Assembly (NCBI GenBank): GCA_037447655.1
Contig: JBBHKE010002945.1
Span: forward strand, 186,001 to 250,000
Origin: Zygnema cylindricum
Lineage: Eukaryota; Streptophyta; Zygnematophyceae; Zygnematales; Zygnemataceae
DNA: 64,000 nt
Direction of reading: 5' to 3'
In this document: positions 24,732 through 35,818 of the stretch, piece by piece
Numbering within the stretch: position 1 is the first letter of the stretch
Layout: each line of letters starts with the position of its first letter
Position numbers and translations under genes: made by a program
Notes under the pieces: model-generated
Told to the model about the DNA's origin: nothing
The model's database searches: none
The model's input: the letters and a program-made list of their open reading frames with translations, nothing else

Positions 24732-25287
24732 CACCGTCAATCGCTATTAGAGTATATAACGCCAATTCGGTGCCCCTTTTTTCAAAAAAAAAAACCCGAA
24801 ATACAATCCAAAATTTTATTTTTTCCATTATTCTAATTATGTTTTTTTTTCAATTAGCGTTAATTATGAAAGTACACTGCGATGGAAATAGTGTGGCGTA
24901 CGGACAAGATATTTTTGTACAAAATGGTACTTTTTGAATTACAAAGGCATAAAAGACACTTAACATTATTGCGCACACATGTGAATGTGCACTGGAAGAA
25001 AGAGACGCAAACTCGTCGACAAAAATCACGTTCTCATATGTTCGTCCATCGACCATGTGAACAGCGCGACGGCGTACGAATTGTCAGATTTTGTACAAAT
25101 ACACATATTACTGTAGACATCGAAAGGGCGGGTATTTATTATTCAGGACAACCCAAATTACAGTTAGGGATTAATTAGTATATATATATATATTTTTTTT
25201 CAAACAAAAAAAAATCCCAATTAGTGTTAATAACACTATTTTTTTTTTACGCTATTTATTCCTTTACTCTAATAGCGATTGACGGTG
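24732..25287. mobile_element. TA-type MITE, 556 bp, 12 bp from its neighbour
   Basis: The left end is CACCGTCAATCGCTATTAG and the right end CTAATAGCGATTGACGGTG. TA is present on the right (25288-25289), but the left flank reads AA, probably a mutated TA. The interior differs from the 538-bp subfamily. It contains short A and T runs and no ORF. Confidence 0.82.
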
Positions 25288-25289
25288 TA

Positions 25290-27039
25290 GTGCATCGTAA
25301 TACGCTACGGGTGTTCAACCTTTTCTGTACTCCATGAATCGGATTTTTCGAAGTAAAAGCTAAAATTTTTCCCATAGAATGTGTCTGTTTTTCCCCCTAA
25401 AAAATCCCTTTTCGAGTCTTGTGTGTGGTCGCCTTTGGAGCTGGTTGCTTCTCCAACTGGTCTTTCTTAATCTGTTTTTTTACTACATTCTAGTCTCCAC
25501 ATAGACTTTGTACCTCTTCCATTGGTTGCCTCCCCATTACCTCTATAAAGTGTGATTCTTCTCACTAATTTTTGGTCTTTTTCCGAAGTTTTATCACTCC
25601 AATATAGAGTTATTATCTCAAAGTTTTTCCTTTTATTTCCTCTGCATTTTAACGGCACTATTATCTTTCTATTTTCTAGTTGATTTTCCCCATTTTGTGC
25701 CAATCCACCATTTTATCTCTCATCATTCTCCTCCCTTACTCTAATAATCTTATCATCTTCTCTCGGCCCTTCTTTTAGTTTTGTTTTCGGTTCACTATGT
25801 TTTATATCTAAAGAATATTATGCATCCAATTTTAAGTGTACTTCACTTCCTTTTACTCCCATTTCTTCAAGAATCTCATCCCTTTGTAAGTAATTTTCAC
25901 ACAACAATTTATCACAAGAAAGAGTCACTAAAACCGAGTCTTTTTCACCCTCTTTTTCTCCACACTATATTCTGGACAACAATTTTTCCAGTCCTTTCCA
26001 CTTCCACTTCCGAGTGCCATTCACTTCCTTCAACTCCTCTTACTTCGGTAACCTCTTCCTTTTGTAAGTTTGTGTCACTCACCAATCTTTCATAAGAAAA
26101 AAATGGCAGTAAGCGAATCATTTTATGTCACCTCTTTCTCCACTCCATTTTCGGTGACAGCATAATTTTCCATTTCTTCCTCTTGCACCATATTCCGAAA
26201 GTCAGAAACAATCGGCAAGTAAACGAATTTGTCGACCGAAAGTGTAAGCCTTTTGTCATCGATTGAGGCTTGTCTCTCACTCATGAAAGCACTTAGTTCC
26301 CTCCTTGTTGAGGGTATAACTCGATTGTTGTCCCATCCATCTTTGAAATTTTCCTGTAACACATGCGCTTTTATATGATTGACATTCCTTGAAGGTATGT
26401 CCTAATTCATCACAGTAAAAAAAATTCTTAAGTCTATTTCCGGATTCACTATTACTTTTAATTTTCCGAAACTGAGACTTAGAGACCTCCATATTCCTCT
26501 CAAAAAACTTTTTCCAATCTTCTTCATCTAACGCTATGCGGATTGCTTGGCTAAAGTTACAATTCCTTTTTTCAATTTGAGCTATTCTTTTTAATGCATC
26601 ACTATAGTCAGTAGGTAATCCTCTCATTAATAAAACAACTTGTTGAGCATCTGTAAAGCATCCTCCTTCCAAAGCATTTTCTGCAAACAATCTATATATA
26701 CCAGTACAATATTCCACTATGCTTCCGCCTACATACTTATATCAAAAAAGCTTAGTGACACTATTGAACAAGTGATACAAAGATGTCTCTTAATACCTAC
26801 ATTTTAGGCATTTCCATGGTTCAACTGCATTTTTCAACTTTAGATATATCATTACCATTTTCTCAGTCAAAGAGTTCTTAAAAACCCTTAGACACTCACG
26901 GTTCTTCTTTTCCCATCCACGTGAAGTTTCGGTCAGAGTATCATCCACCACATCCATTAGCTCCATCATCTTGATGTAGCTCTCGCACACACAATTCCAG
27001 TAGTGATAGTTAGATCAATCAAATATGGGTAGCCATGGG
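25290..27039 (-). pseudogene. Decayed Ty1/copia gag (element F)
   Basis: Minus-strand reading frames carry gag features: a UBN2-like segment (26790-26990, including KNSLTEKMVMIYLKLKNAV), LLMRGLPTDYSDALKRI (within 26277-26717), and a zinc-knuckle remnant FYCDELGHTFKEC in which the first cysteine of CX2CX4HX4C is lost. Just after the primer-binding site the frame reads MGPPPWLPIFD and then a stop, matching the MGPxSRVPIFDGS start of elements A, X, Y and D. Several stops and frame changes make it non-functional. The purine-rich minus strand from about 26120 to 25440 may be degraded downstream gag or pol sequence. I found no 3' LTR. Confidence 0.75.
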
Positions 27040-27054
27040 GGTGGGCCCATAACC
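27040..27054 (-). other. Primer-binding site of element F (half initiator tRNA-Met)
   Basis: The minus strand reads GGTTATGGGCCCACC, the same 15 bases as in elements A, X and Y. It is complementary to the anticodon arm of plant initiator tRNA-Met. The sequence from 27055 onward should be the 3' end of the F 5' LTR and does begin TG on the plus strand. Confidence 0.8.
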
Positions 27055-28165
27055 TGTTGTCTATAGCCTATTTCAACCGTGGATTATTCTCGGAAACACC
27101 ACAAACTACCCCCAAAAACAACTGTGTTTCAAACAGGACACGGATTACTCCACAATAACCAAAAGCAACTCAAACTTCACAAACATGCATTATATCTTAG
27201 ATACTGTAAAATCCCAGAGTTAGAGCCAAATCCACCAAGGCATCCGAAAGATATGAGCTGCAGAGTTTCCCAAAAACATTTGACAACTTACCAAACTAAC
27301 CAGGTAGACTCCTCACAGAACTCTACACAAAAAACATAACAGAATGAAACTACACACACATAGAGTTGCTAGATGAAATAATATATTCGCAAGGTTTCGC
27401 ATCAAAATAACAATCAGAGTGATCACACTAACAGGTCAAAGTTGCACAAAAACAGTCTGTCATGTCTTTGATAAACTCAACTGTGATTATAAAAATAGTA
27501 TAAGTCCTACAGGTTATACTCACAGAGTTCACTACTAAATGTACGGAGGCATACCAATCGTACGTTATCTACAACCTACTTAAATTAATGTGAGTATACC
27601 CGAATAATTCGAGGTATGTCAAAATGAATGAATCTACACTAATAAACTAATTAGCAAAAAGACAAATCTATATTTTATAAAATGTTTACACTGACACCTC
27701 CGTAAATTTCGCATACTAAGCGTCAACTTGCTTAGTCACTTGACGACAAGTACACGTAGCAAACCGACATCACATACGTACGGTCCACTCGGTAAAACAT
27801 CATCATAAGTATCGTGCACCCACAAAAATATCGGCGGACGCGGTCCGCACTTCAAATTTATTGTGAACTACTTTGTAGAAGTGATACCGTACCATCCAAA
27901 ACTTGTCCGTACTGAAACCGCGTCCTTTGCAATAAATGCGGCTGTCGTAAATATGTTTCGAACGGCCGGCGTACATTTTCAATCTCTTCAAATTTTTCAC
28001 ATCGGATCGCTTCGTGATCTGCTGTCCATTTCCCATCGCATTCCGCGCCACTCGATTTGTTCCTTACGTCACTTTAAATTATCCGTACATTTACTCCCCC
28101 AATCAATGAAACCATGCAAACCTCCATGCTACATTTTGTGAGTAATTACGAACTAAATTTTGCGT
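27055..28165. other. Probable 5' LTR remnant of element F, far boundary not found
   Basis: It is inferred only from its position beside the primer-binding site and the TG at its edge. No second copy is in the window, so its length is unknown. It contains no convincing ORF. Confidence 0.3.
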
Positions 28166-28432
28166 CGAGTACGCACGAAACCTCGCGTACGCATGAAACT
28201 TCGCGTACGCACGAAAGTAAAATTTTCCAAAACAACAAAGAGTGTCGTACTTGACGATATTACATTAGTCAACTTTTCTGTTTTTCTATGTAGAGAAGAC
28301 CTATTCGTCAAAATGGCGTACGCACGAAACTAACTTTTCCAAAACAACAAAGAGTGTCGTACTTGACGATATTACATTAGTCAACTTTTATGTTTTTCTA
28401 TGTAGAGAAGACCTATTCGTCAAAATGGCCAT
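28166..28432. repeat. Tandem repeats: about 17-bp units, then a 112-bp duplication
   Basis: From about 28166, units like TCGCGTACGCACGAAAC recur three times. Two nearly identical 112-bp units follow. TTTTCCAAAACAACAAAG occurs at about 28223 and again at 28335, and GTCAAAATGG ends each unit. The two large units differ at only a few positions, so the duplication is recent. Confidence 0.85.
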
Positions 28433-31400
28433 TTACCAAAGGATTTAAAGTAGTATTCCTTTACGAAAATGCTAACTTTTATTAGACGCCTTATGTTTTT
28501 GTACGCATACGTATTGTTATTTCTCTATTTTTATAAAACATGTTTATGAGAGATTTGTCGAAATTATGGTGAACGTTGACTATGCTATTTTTTTCTTTTT
28601 CGCTTACGTGACTTAATAGCGCAACCATTAAAGTTGGTGGACTTATACAAATGGTACACTTGGAAAAGTAATATATGATCCATGTTGGACAAGCGATGCA
28701 ACCTTACAATGCCAAATCTACATTGGCAAATGCCATGTGCCATCGGATAGGGTAGAATAAATCCACCGAAACCCACGATAATTTTTTTGACAAACGATAT
28801 CCTCTAAGGGCTCTTATCCATCGAGCGTTTCCCGTAATTGTACGAACACATTAATTCGGGGTAATATTTTAATCAATTCTCTATGAGGTCTTGTAAACAA
28901 GGCCGCTATCGCATACGTGCTTTATTACGACCGGTACCACATATGTTCTTATTCAGATACGTAAAATAGTCACATATTTAAAAAAAAAGCAAATAGAATG
29001 TCGTATCTATATCTATAAAGCAAATGGACTGGCGAATTTTAAAATTTTTAGAAACGTGTTAAATTTTAATATTTGTGCGTGCGTACTTTATCCCTTTTCG
29101 AATTGCGCCATTTTTTTTTCAACACAAAGTCCTTACGCGAAGGTCAATGCATGGCAAAAGAGGGTTGGAGGGCATCTTCCTACAAATAGTTTTTCGTCAA
29201 TTTTGGTGAATTTTAATCCACCTTATCCGAAGACATTCGACCTTTATCAATTGTAAGGTTGTAATCACTCATCCGTCATGAATCATCTATTTTGTTTTGA
29301 AGTGTTATATCCGTTCAAGTTCAGTGTGTGGCTAATGTCCTCCGTAACAACACTTGAGGGTATTGCCCACGCGCTAAATTAAACGAGAATCTGCTTCAAA
29401 AACACTAAATCATACAGTCGAAGTTGTCAACATGAGTTTGAGGAATCTTACAAAATCCACAGTAAACATGTTTTTAAATATACTTATATGCATCATGTTT
29501 TTAAATATATGTATATGTATATATATATATAATATTTCTTTGTACAAAAGTGTAATGTTTATAATAAGCAACCTCACTTTTCGCCATATGTAGGTTCACC
29601 CTAACGCTCATTTTGCCATCCATTGACCTTCTAGGAAATGACTTCACGTTTTAAAACATTACAACGTAGTTTGTACAATTATATAGTACATACTTATCCA
29701 TCTTATAATTTAAGAACTTCGTAGAAATCTTAAATTTCGTCTTTTCGGTCAAATATTATATTAAAATTTTGCACTTGAAGAATCCTTAACTATTTTCAAT
29801 GTCAAACCACAAGTTATGCACTTAAAGAATCTTTGATGATTTTTGACGCTATTACTAATCGTACGTAGTTTGTGTTATTCATATACACCAAATTAAACGT
29901 AAAACCCATTGGTTTTTTGAGACTCGATTTTGTGCACAAGGTAGAGGGCAACTCTGTTCATGTGCTAATGTAACTATGACGGATAAGCTAAAAATTGGCG
30001 ATGTGCATCGTTAGCCTCTTACTAGTAATCCATACGTGTATTTTGTTTCTACTAATGAATATAACGTCTCGAAATAGTTAATTATAAAATTATTTTACTG
30101 AATTGTCACTTGACCTCTTTTCATTTTTCTAGTGTTTGAGTGGTATTTATTTTATGCACTACCCTACCCATTTTACCTTTGAAGTTAAAATACTTTTTTT
30201 CCAAAGAGTATTTTTGACCCCGAGATCAAAAATTGGTGTTACTAACACTACAAGCGTATGTGAAATAAGTAACGTTGGAAAATATAATTTAGTGTAGCGT
30301 TTTCTAATACCAAAATTTTGCAAATAGCGACGGTCGGTGTTGCAATCGTTTCATATTTTGTCACAAAGGTAATAAGAGTTGCCAACATCTGTCCCGACAC
30401 ATTGCATCTTATGCATAGCTGTTCCATTCGCATAGACCGCACACATCGAACGCACAAATACTATGTAACAATGCACATGAAACAATCATGAAAGGTTGAT
30501 AAAATTCATTCTCGATTTTCTGCCGGTACATTTTTCGTACATTTGCGATGTAAAGTGCCCGTATACATCCGTACCTATTAGGGTTATTTTAGGGTGTAAT
30601 TTAGGGTTATTAGGGTACATTAGCGTACATTCCCGTATATTACAATACAATTGCCTTACATTTCTGTACTTAAAAGGTTTTTTGGGTACACTTTCCGTAT
30701 AACTACGTACATTTACGTATATTTTTTGCACTATATCGGATTTCTAATCATTTTTTAGGATTTATTTAAGGGGGCCACTACCCGTACATTTTTGTACATT
30801 ATTTCGTGCAACGAAAGCTATGCGAAAATGACGTAGAGTAATAAAATCAACAAATACTACTGGAAAAACGAAAAAAAAGTTCAAATTCGTAGGAATTGAA
30901 AAACTATGATATGTGAGGAAAATTTGAACATGGTGTTTGCTTCGAGTGAGAATTCATGACATCATATTTTTGTCATATAGGACACGGTGTGGTCAAATCT
31001 TTTCTAAACGGGATTTACACTCTGCTCTCATTGGCCATATGCCGGTCGCAAAGGCGCGAAAAAAAACTACGAAAATGTTTTGGATATCTTACTAAAATAA
31101 GGTCACTCGGACGTAGCTTTCTATCGTTTACGGACCTGTGTACTATGCTTTCTTGCTAACACACTTACGCATCAGATTGTACTAGGATAGAGCATTATAT
31201 AGTAAGGTTTGTATACTAAATAAGTTAATAAATAAATATGTTGGAAAAAACTATTTATTCGTCACAACACTACGGTATATCGGTGCCTTTTGCTGTTCGA
31301 TAATCGATATTCCCGTAATATTTTCAGTTTGCCGTGTTAACCTCTTAAGTAACACATCTAATGAATACGCCATCCGTCGTCAGTGTCTTTAAACTAATGA

Positions 31401-31573
31401 TGGCCAAATCAAAGCAACTAAAGACACCGCTCATCTTTATTAGCTCTAACAATGTATTAGTGCTACTAGACATTATAATTTAGTTTAAGTATACGTGGCA
31501 TATTTTCGTCCACCTACATATATAGTGTTGATTTAAATATTTGTTTATTTATGGCCGCGGAAAACTTCGACAC
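28433..31573. other. Gene-free AT-rich interval
   Basis: No ORF with recognisable domains. There is a TA-rich microsatellite near 29505-29533. Around 30570-30720 there is a TTAGGG-poor stretch with scattered GTAC and ACATT words. Nothing else could be supported. Confidence 0.4.
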
Positions 31574-32009
31574 TATATCGTGTATCGCTACTAGGGTTAA
31601 TGTTTTTTTCATAGTTAAAAAAAGGTGAAAATAGGCCCATACAATATGTCTATTGTATGCAAAACATACAATATGACCTTAAGGGCCATATTGTATTCGG
31701 ACCTATTCGGACCAATTAAAACATTCGTACAAAAAATTGGACCAAATAAAACATTCGGACCAAAATAATTTATTTACACCGTCCGATTCGGACGATCGGA
31801 CGATCGCTAATCAAAGTAGCGATCTAAGAAGATCACATGAATATCCTATAACACAACTTACGATAAAGGCGCCGACCAAAGGCCTACCATAAAAACGCCT
31901 ACATTTGAACTATGGTTTTTTTTGCCACTTAAAATATATTTTCTTCGTACACACCTGTCTGATTTTAGATCTGACGGTTGATGTTGAAGTTCATGATTCT
32001 CAGCTTCTT
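31574..32009. mobile_element. Broken short-subfamily MITE with foreign insertions
   Basis: A degraded left end is at 31574-31605 (CGTGTATCGCTACTAGGG). Its body resumes at about 31917-32005 (GCCACTTAAAATATATTTTC, then ATCTGACGGTTG), matching 12737-12954. About 300 bp between them start CATAGTT and end AACTATG, so a second short inverted-repeat element may have inserted. The MITE stops at about 32009, where another sequence beginning TTAGGGTGTGTCTCTATG takes over. Confidence 0.55.
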
Positions 32010-32589
32010 AGGGTGTGTCTCTATGTGCATAAGTAAGGGTTTTTTTTGTCGTTTTCCTATAAAACTTACAGCCGTACCGCGTAAGTTTCAACCGTACAAT
32101 AAAATAGAAAAAAAGAGAAGTACATTTTGCGTCATCATCGAATTTAAAATGTACTGCACGTTGTCGTCTTGTGTTTTTCGACCCACTTCGACGACAAAAA
32201 ACGTCATCTTCAACCTTATCTTTAGAATACAGGGGCGATGTGTTTTAAAATTAGGGATTTTCGATAAACAAATAGGAACACGTATTCGCACGTGTAATGT
32301 TTTGTTCAAATACTTCAAACAATTTCAAGCGACGTGAAAGTGTACACGATTCGCTATGTTTTGTTCGTTTTTGTCTAATACGACAAAGATAAGTACACAG
32401 TTTGTTTTGTTTTGTCCGTTTCCATCCGGTACGGATTTTTTTTTTGCAGGGATCTCAAGGTTCTGATGCCATTTCACGACGAGCCGACAATAGACGCAAA
32501 GTCAAAACGCAACTTATTCAACCGTAAAACGGCACAGGCTGGAGGGCGGTAGGTCTACAATGTCACGAAAAGTCACGCGACGTCACAAA

Positions 32590-32964
32590 CAGTTACGAAA
32601 AATAACGTGCGTCATCACAGATTCTAGACGTTGACAGCCGTCACGAGCATTGCGACGCATACAATCGTCACGCCCTAAGTGACAATTTCGTTTGGTACAC
32701 ATAAGGACACCCGAAATCCGGGTCCGCCGGATCTGCGCTAAAAAACAAAAAAAAAACTCTAAGTTTGAAGTACATAGAGACGCACCCTAAACTTAGAGTT
32801 TTTTTTTGTTTTTTAACGCAGATCGGGCGGACCCCGATTTCGGGTGTCCCTATGTGTACCAAACGAAATTGTCACTTAGGGCGTGACGATTGTATACGTC
32901 GCAATGCCCGTGACGGCTGTCAACGTCTACAATCTGTGATGACGCACGTTATTTTTCGTAACTG
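32590..32964. repeat. Foldback with ~177-bp arms and a ~21-bp spacer
   Basis: The left arm is about 32590-32766 and the right arm about 32788-32964, its reverse complement with a few mismatches. Landmarks are GTTACGAAAAATAACGTGCG in the left arm and CGCACGTTATTTTTCGTAAC in the right. The spacer contains GTACATAGAGACGCACCC. The inverse of that motif, GGGTGTGTCTCTATGTGCA, occurs at about 32011, so the spacer may hold the right end of an element that starts there. Transcribed RNA would form a very long hairpin. Confidence 0.85.
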
Positions 32965-32981
32965 GCGTTAAGCATTTATTA

Positions 32982-33467
32982 CACCGCGAATCGTAATAAT
33001 TGTAAATAAATAATTAATGTTATCCATTATAATTTAGATTTTTTCATTTTTTCAAAAAAAAGTTTTACTCTAGTTTATCATTAACTCTAATTTGGGTTTT
33101 TGTCCGTAATAATTATTTTCTTTGAATATCTTTTAGGCACACATACATAATTCTGACAAACGTACAATTTCACGTCATTATGACGTTTGCACTACGCGGT
33201 TTGTGAAAACGCAGCTACATCATAACGACATGTATTAAATCATGTTTTGTATTTTTTCCCTTAATACAGTAAAATTTTGTACGGTCAAACATTGATCATA
33301 AGCCACACTATTTAAAACGACACTATACTAGAATTGTTAACGCTGATTAAAAAAGTACCTTAAATAATGCAAAGAGAAATTTAGAGTTATTTATTATTTT
33401 TAAGGTTTTGGGTCAGAATTCGTGGTGACGGAATTAGCTTTAATAATGCTAATTGGGATTCGCGGTG
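32982..33467. mobile_element. TA-flanked MITE, 486 bp
   Basis: The left end CACCGCGAATCGTAATAAT and right end GGGATTCGCGGTG form the family termini, with TA at 32980-32981 and 33468-33469. The interior resembles the 11762-12255 element (for example CGTCATTATGACGTTTGCAC). No ORF is present. Confidence 0.83.
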
Positions 33468-33579
33468 TAGTGTTAATGGAAAATCATGATTAATAATACT
33501 ATTTAATGCAAGGAGACGTAGCAGGTTATAGTCCACGTCTTTAAATAATGTTGTTAACTATATTTTGTTGTTTTTTGCT

Positions 33580-33622
33580 GTAAGTAGTGGCGACTTATTA
33601 ACACTAATAACAATGAGTGGTG
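33580..33622. repeat. Orphan right end of a short-subfamily MITE
   Basis: GTGGCGACTTATTAACAC followed by ACAATGAGTGGTG and TA matches the right terminus of 15673-15876. No left end lies within about 200 bp. It could be the far half of the broken copy at 31574-32009, separated by later insertions. Confidence 0.6.
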
Positions 33623-33774
33623 TAGTGGTAAATCTCCCTTTGCAAAAAAACAGCTCGTGTACCTCTTCTTTTTACTATTTTGTCTTTTTGCAATCTCCCT
33701 TTACGAATATTTTTTTCCCTCGACAGTCACCTCTTTCAAGAGATTTGTTCCTAATTTTGCGTTTAACTGTTATA

Positions 33775-34761
33775 TTATCGGTTGGATCGATTACACAAAA
33801 GATCACTAAGAATTGAAGCCGCTAGTGAGTTCCTCTTCTTTGTTATCGTGTTCCCGACATCCGAAAAATTGCAATCGGACATGGAGCTAGAAGTCGGAAT
33901 AGCTAAAATAGATCTATCAACACCGGCTAGAATAGGAAATCCTCCATCTTTCGCACGTACATTTTTTTTTCCACCATTCAAGTATGTTAAAGTTCAATCT
34001 TTTGTCGTTGGTTAATTTTAAATCAAAATAACATTTCATTTCGTCGTTAACGAGCGTTTTTTTGTCGGTGGTAATATGTACCTTAATTTTGTCATCGCTC
34101 TCGGTATGTTTTTCCTCAAAAAAATGATCGACTTGAAGCGTCCGTGCATGAAGTTTAAATTCTTTGTCAAAAAAATGAGCGGTTATTGACATGAATGAGG
34201 TTCTTTTTATTGTCTCGGTCTAGAGATCGGTCGTAAATGCGACAAAAATATTGTTATCAATCTTTAATTTAAGTTTTTAGATTATCAAACTACGAATATT
34301 TTTGGCAAAAGATATACTCTAGTGTTTTACGCTATTAACAGACGAGAGTACCTCGTCGATGTCAACACTTTTGTTGGACGAAACACCAATATCAAATAAT
34401 GCTTGACAAAATGCTTGAAAACCTGGGAAAAAAGAAAAAAAGATTATCATACAATTACTAACCATGATCAATAAATAAAGTTTATACCAAAAAAACATCA
34501 TGACAATAACCGCTCATTTTTTTGAAACAAATAAAAATAAGCGTACGAATATAAAATATAGATAAAAAAATAGCGATGAAGCTCAAGAATATAAATTTAT
34601 TAACAAAATAAGTTACAATGACATATACATTAAAGCCATCCTAAATGGAATTAAAAAAAAGTCATACCTGAACCGTCGACCATCGAAAATGGTCGAAGGT
34701 CCTCGCAACACATCAACACCACCATTTTCGTAATTTTTTCTCGGTCACTCGTTTTCGCCAC
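33775..34761 (-). pseudogene. Decayed hAT transposase (C-terminal half)
   Basis: Three minus-strand pieces keep the family order. At 34668-34761 the frame reads KITKMVVLMCCEDLRPFSMV, then DGSG. An intron with GT at 34667 and AG at 34423 would join it to FQAFCQALFDIG (34319-34422). After a gap, 33775-34192 reads LNFNILEWWKK, then FPILAGVDRSILAIPTSS, CNFSDVGNTITKKRNSL and LSDLLCNRSNR. These are the hAT dimerisation-domain hallmarks WW, ILAIP, S-D-x-GNT-TKKR and LLxxRSNR. A frame change at the poly-T run near 33970 and missing central sequence with catalytic residues make it inactive. Confidence 0.85.
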
Positions 34762-35249
34762 TGTTTTTTAAATAAACTTACGAAAAAGTCCTCTATAACT
34801 ATCCGTGTCGGCCAAAGCCGAACACGTGTGAGTGTTAATTGTCAAAGTACCGTTTGTTTACTTGTATTGATAAACTATGAAACATGTATTAAAGGCCACA
34901 AACCCTCCCCCCTTTACTATGTACTTGTTTGATGTCTTAGTTTCATACACATGTTCAAATTTTTTATAACAACTTGAAGTGACCCTGCTTTTTTTCATCA
35001 GGTAATACTAAGCAATTTCACCATTTTTTCATTTTTGAAGTTCGTTTTGGATTCTAGTTTAAAAAAAAAACGAGAATGTTTTTCTCCATTTTGGTGTATG
35101 ACTAGATTTTGATTGAATTGTGGTCAAGTTTCTCTAACTTAAATAACAATTAAATTTATCGATTTATTGTTTAAAACATGTGAGAAAGCTAATAACTAAG
35201 ATTTGTCCTGGGAACTTGATTTTCTGCTGATTTATTAACTAAAATTTAC
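34762..35249. other. Gene-free interval
   Basis: This is AT-rich sequence. The part next to the hAT pseudogene could hold its further 5' exons, but no recognisable residues were found. Confidence 0.35.
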
Positions 35250-35251
35250 TA

Positions 35252-35759
35252 CACCGTGAATCGCTATTAACGTAATGAAATAGATAGCGTAATGGAACAA
35301 TTAGCATTGTTTACGCTAATTGGGAATTTCATTTTTTTCCAAAAAAATATTTATTCTAATTTATCATTAACTCTAATTTTTAAACTGCTTTGTAATAATT
35401 GTCGGCGCATAATATCTTCACACTAAAACATGTGCATATACGAAATTGATCAAATCGTACGCCGTCGCGTTTTTGTGACATCCACATCATTTTTTCCAGA
35501 GCACATTTTTATGCGCGCGCGTTAGCGTAAATATTTGTTCTGTACTTTTTTACTTGAAAAAGTATAATATAATAAGGATCTGACAGTATGTATACCACAC
35601 TATTTAGAAGGGCACTATATTACAATTATGAACCCTATTAGGTAGGGTAGCTCAAATAACGTTCATAAACATTTAGAATGATTAGTTCTATTTGGGAATT
35701 CGCCTAAAAGAACGGGGTACCTCAGTTAGAGTTAGGAACCCCAATAGCAATTCACGGAG
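35252..35759. mobile_element. TA-type MITE with damaged right end, about 508 bp
   Basis: The left end is CACCGTGAATCGCTATTAA with TA at 35250-35251. The right end reads AATAGCAATTCACGGAG, the expected mirror with one substitution and an altered flank (TTA). It lies 54 bp from the target site of copia element A. Confidence 0.75.
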
Positions 35760-35818
35760 TTACATGACGCAAGACATTGACATAATAATATGATATATTT
35801 GTGGAAACATGTACGATG

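Noticed and set aside
28166-28432. CRISPR-like array
   Set aside because: The units are direct tandem copies without unique spacers, and the genome is eukaryotic.
30570-30620. Telomere-like TTAGGG words
   Set aside because: Only a few irregular copies with no fixed period, so neither an interstitial telomere array nor a chromosome end is supported.
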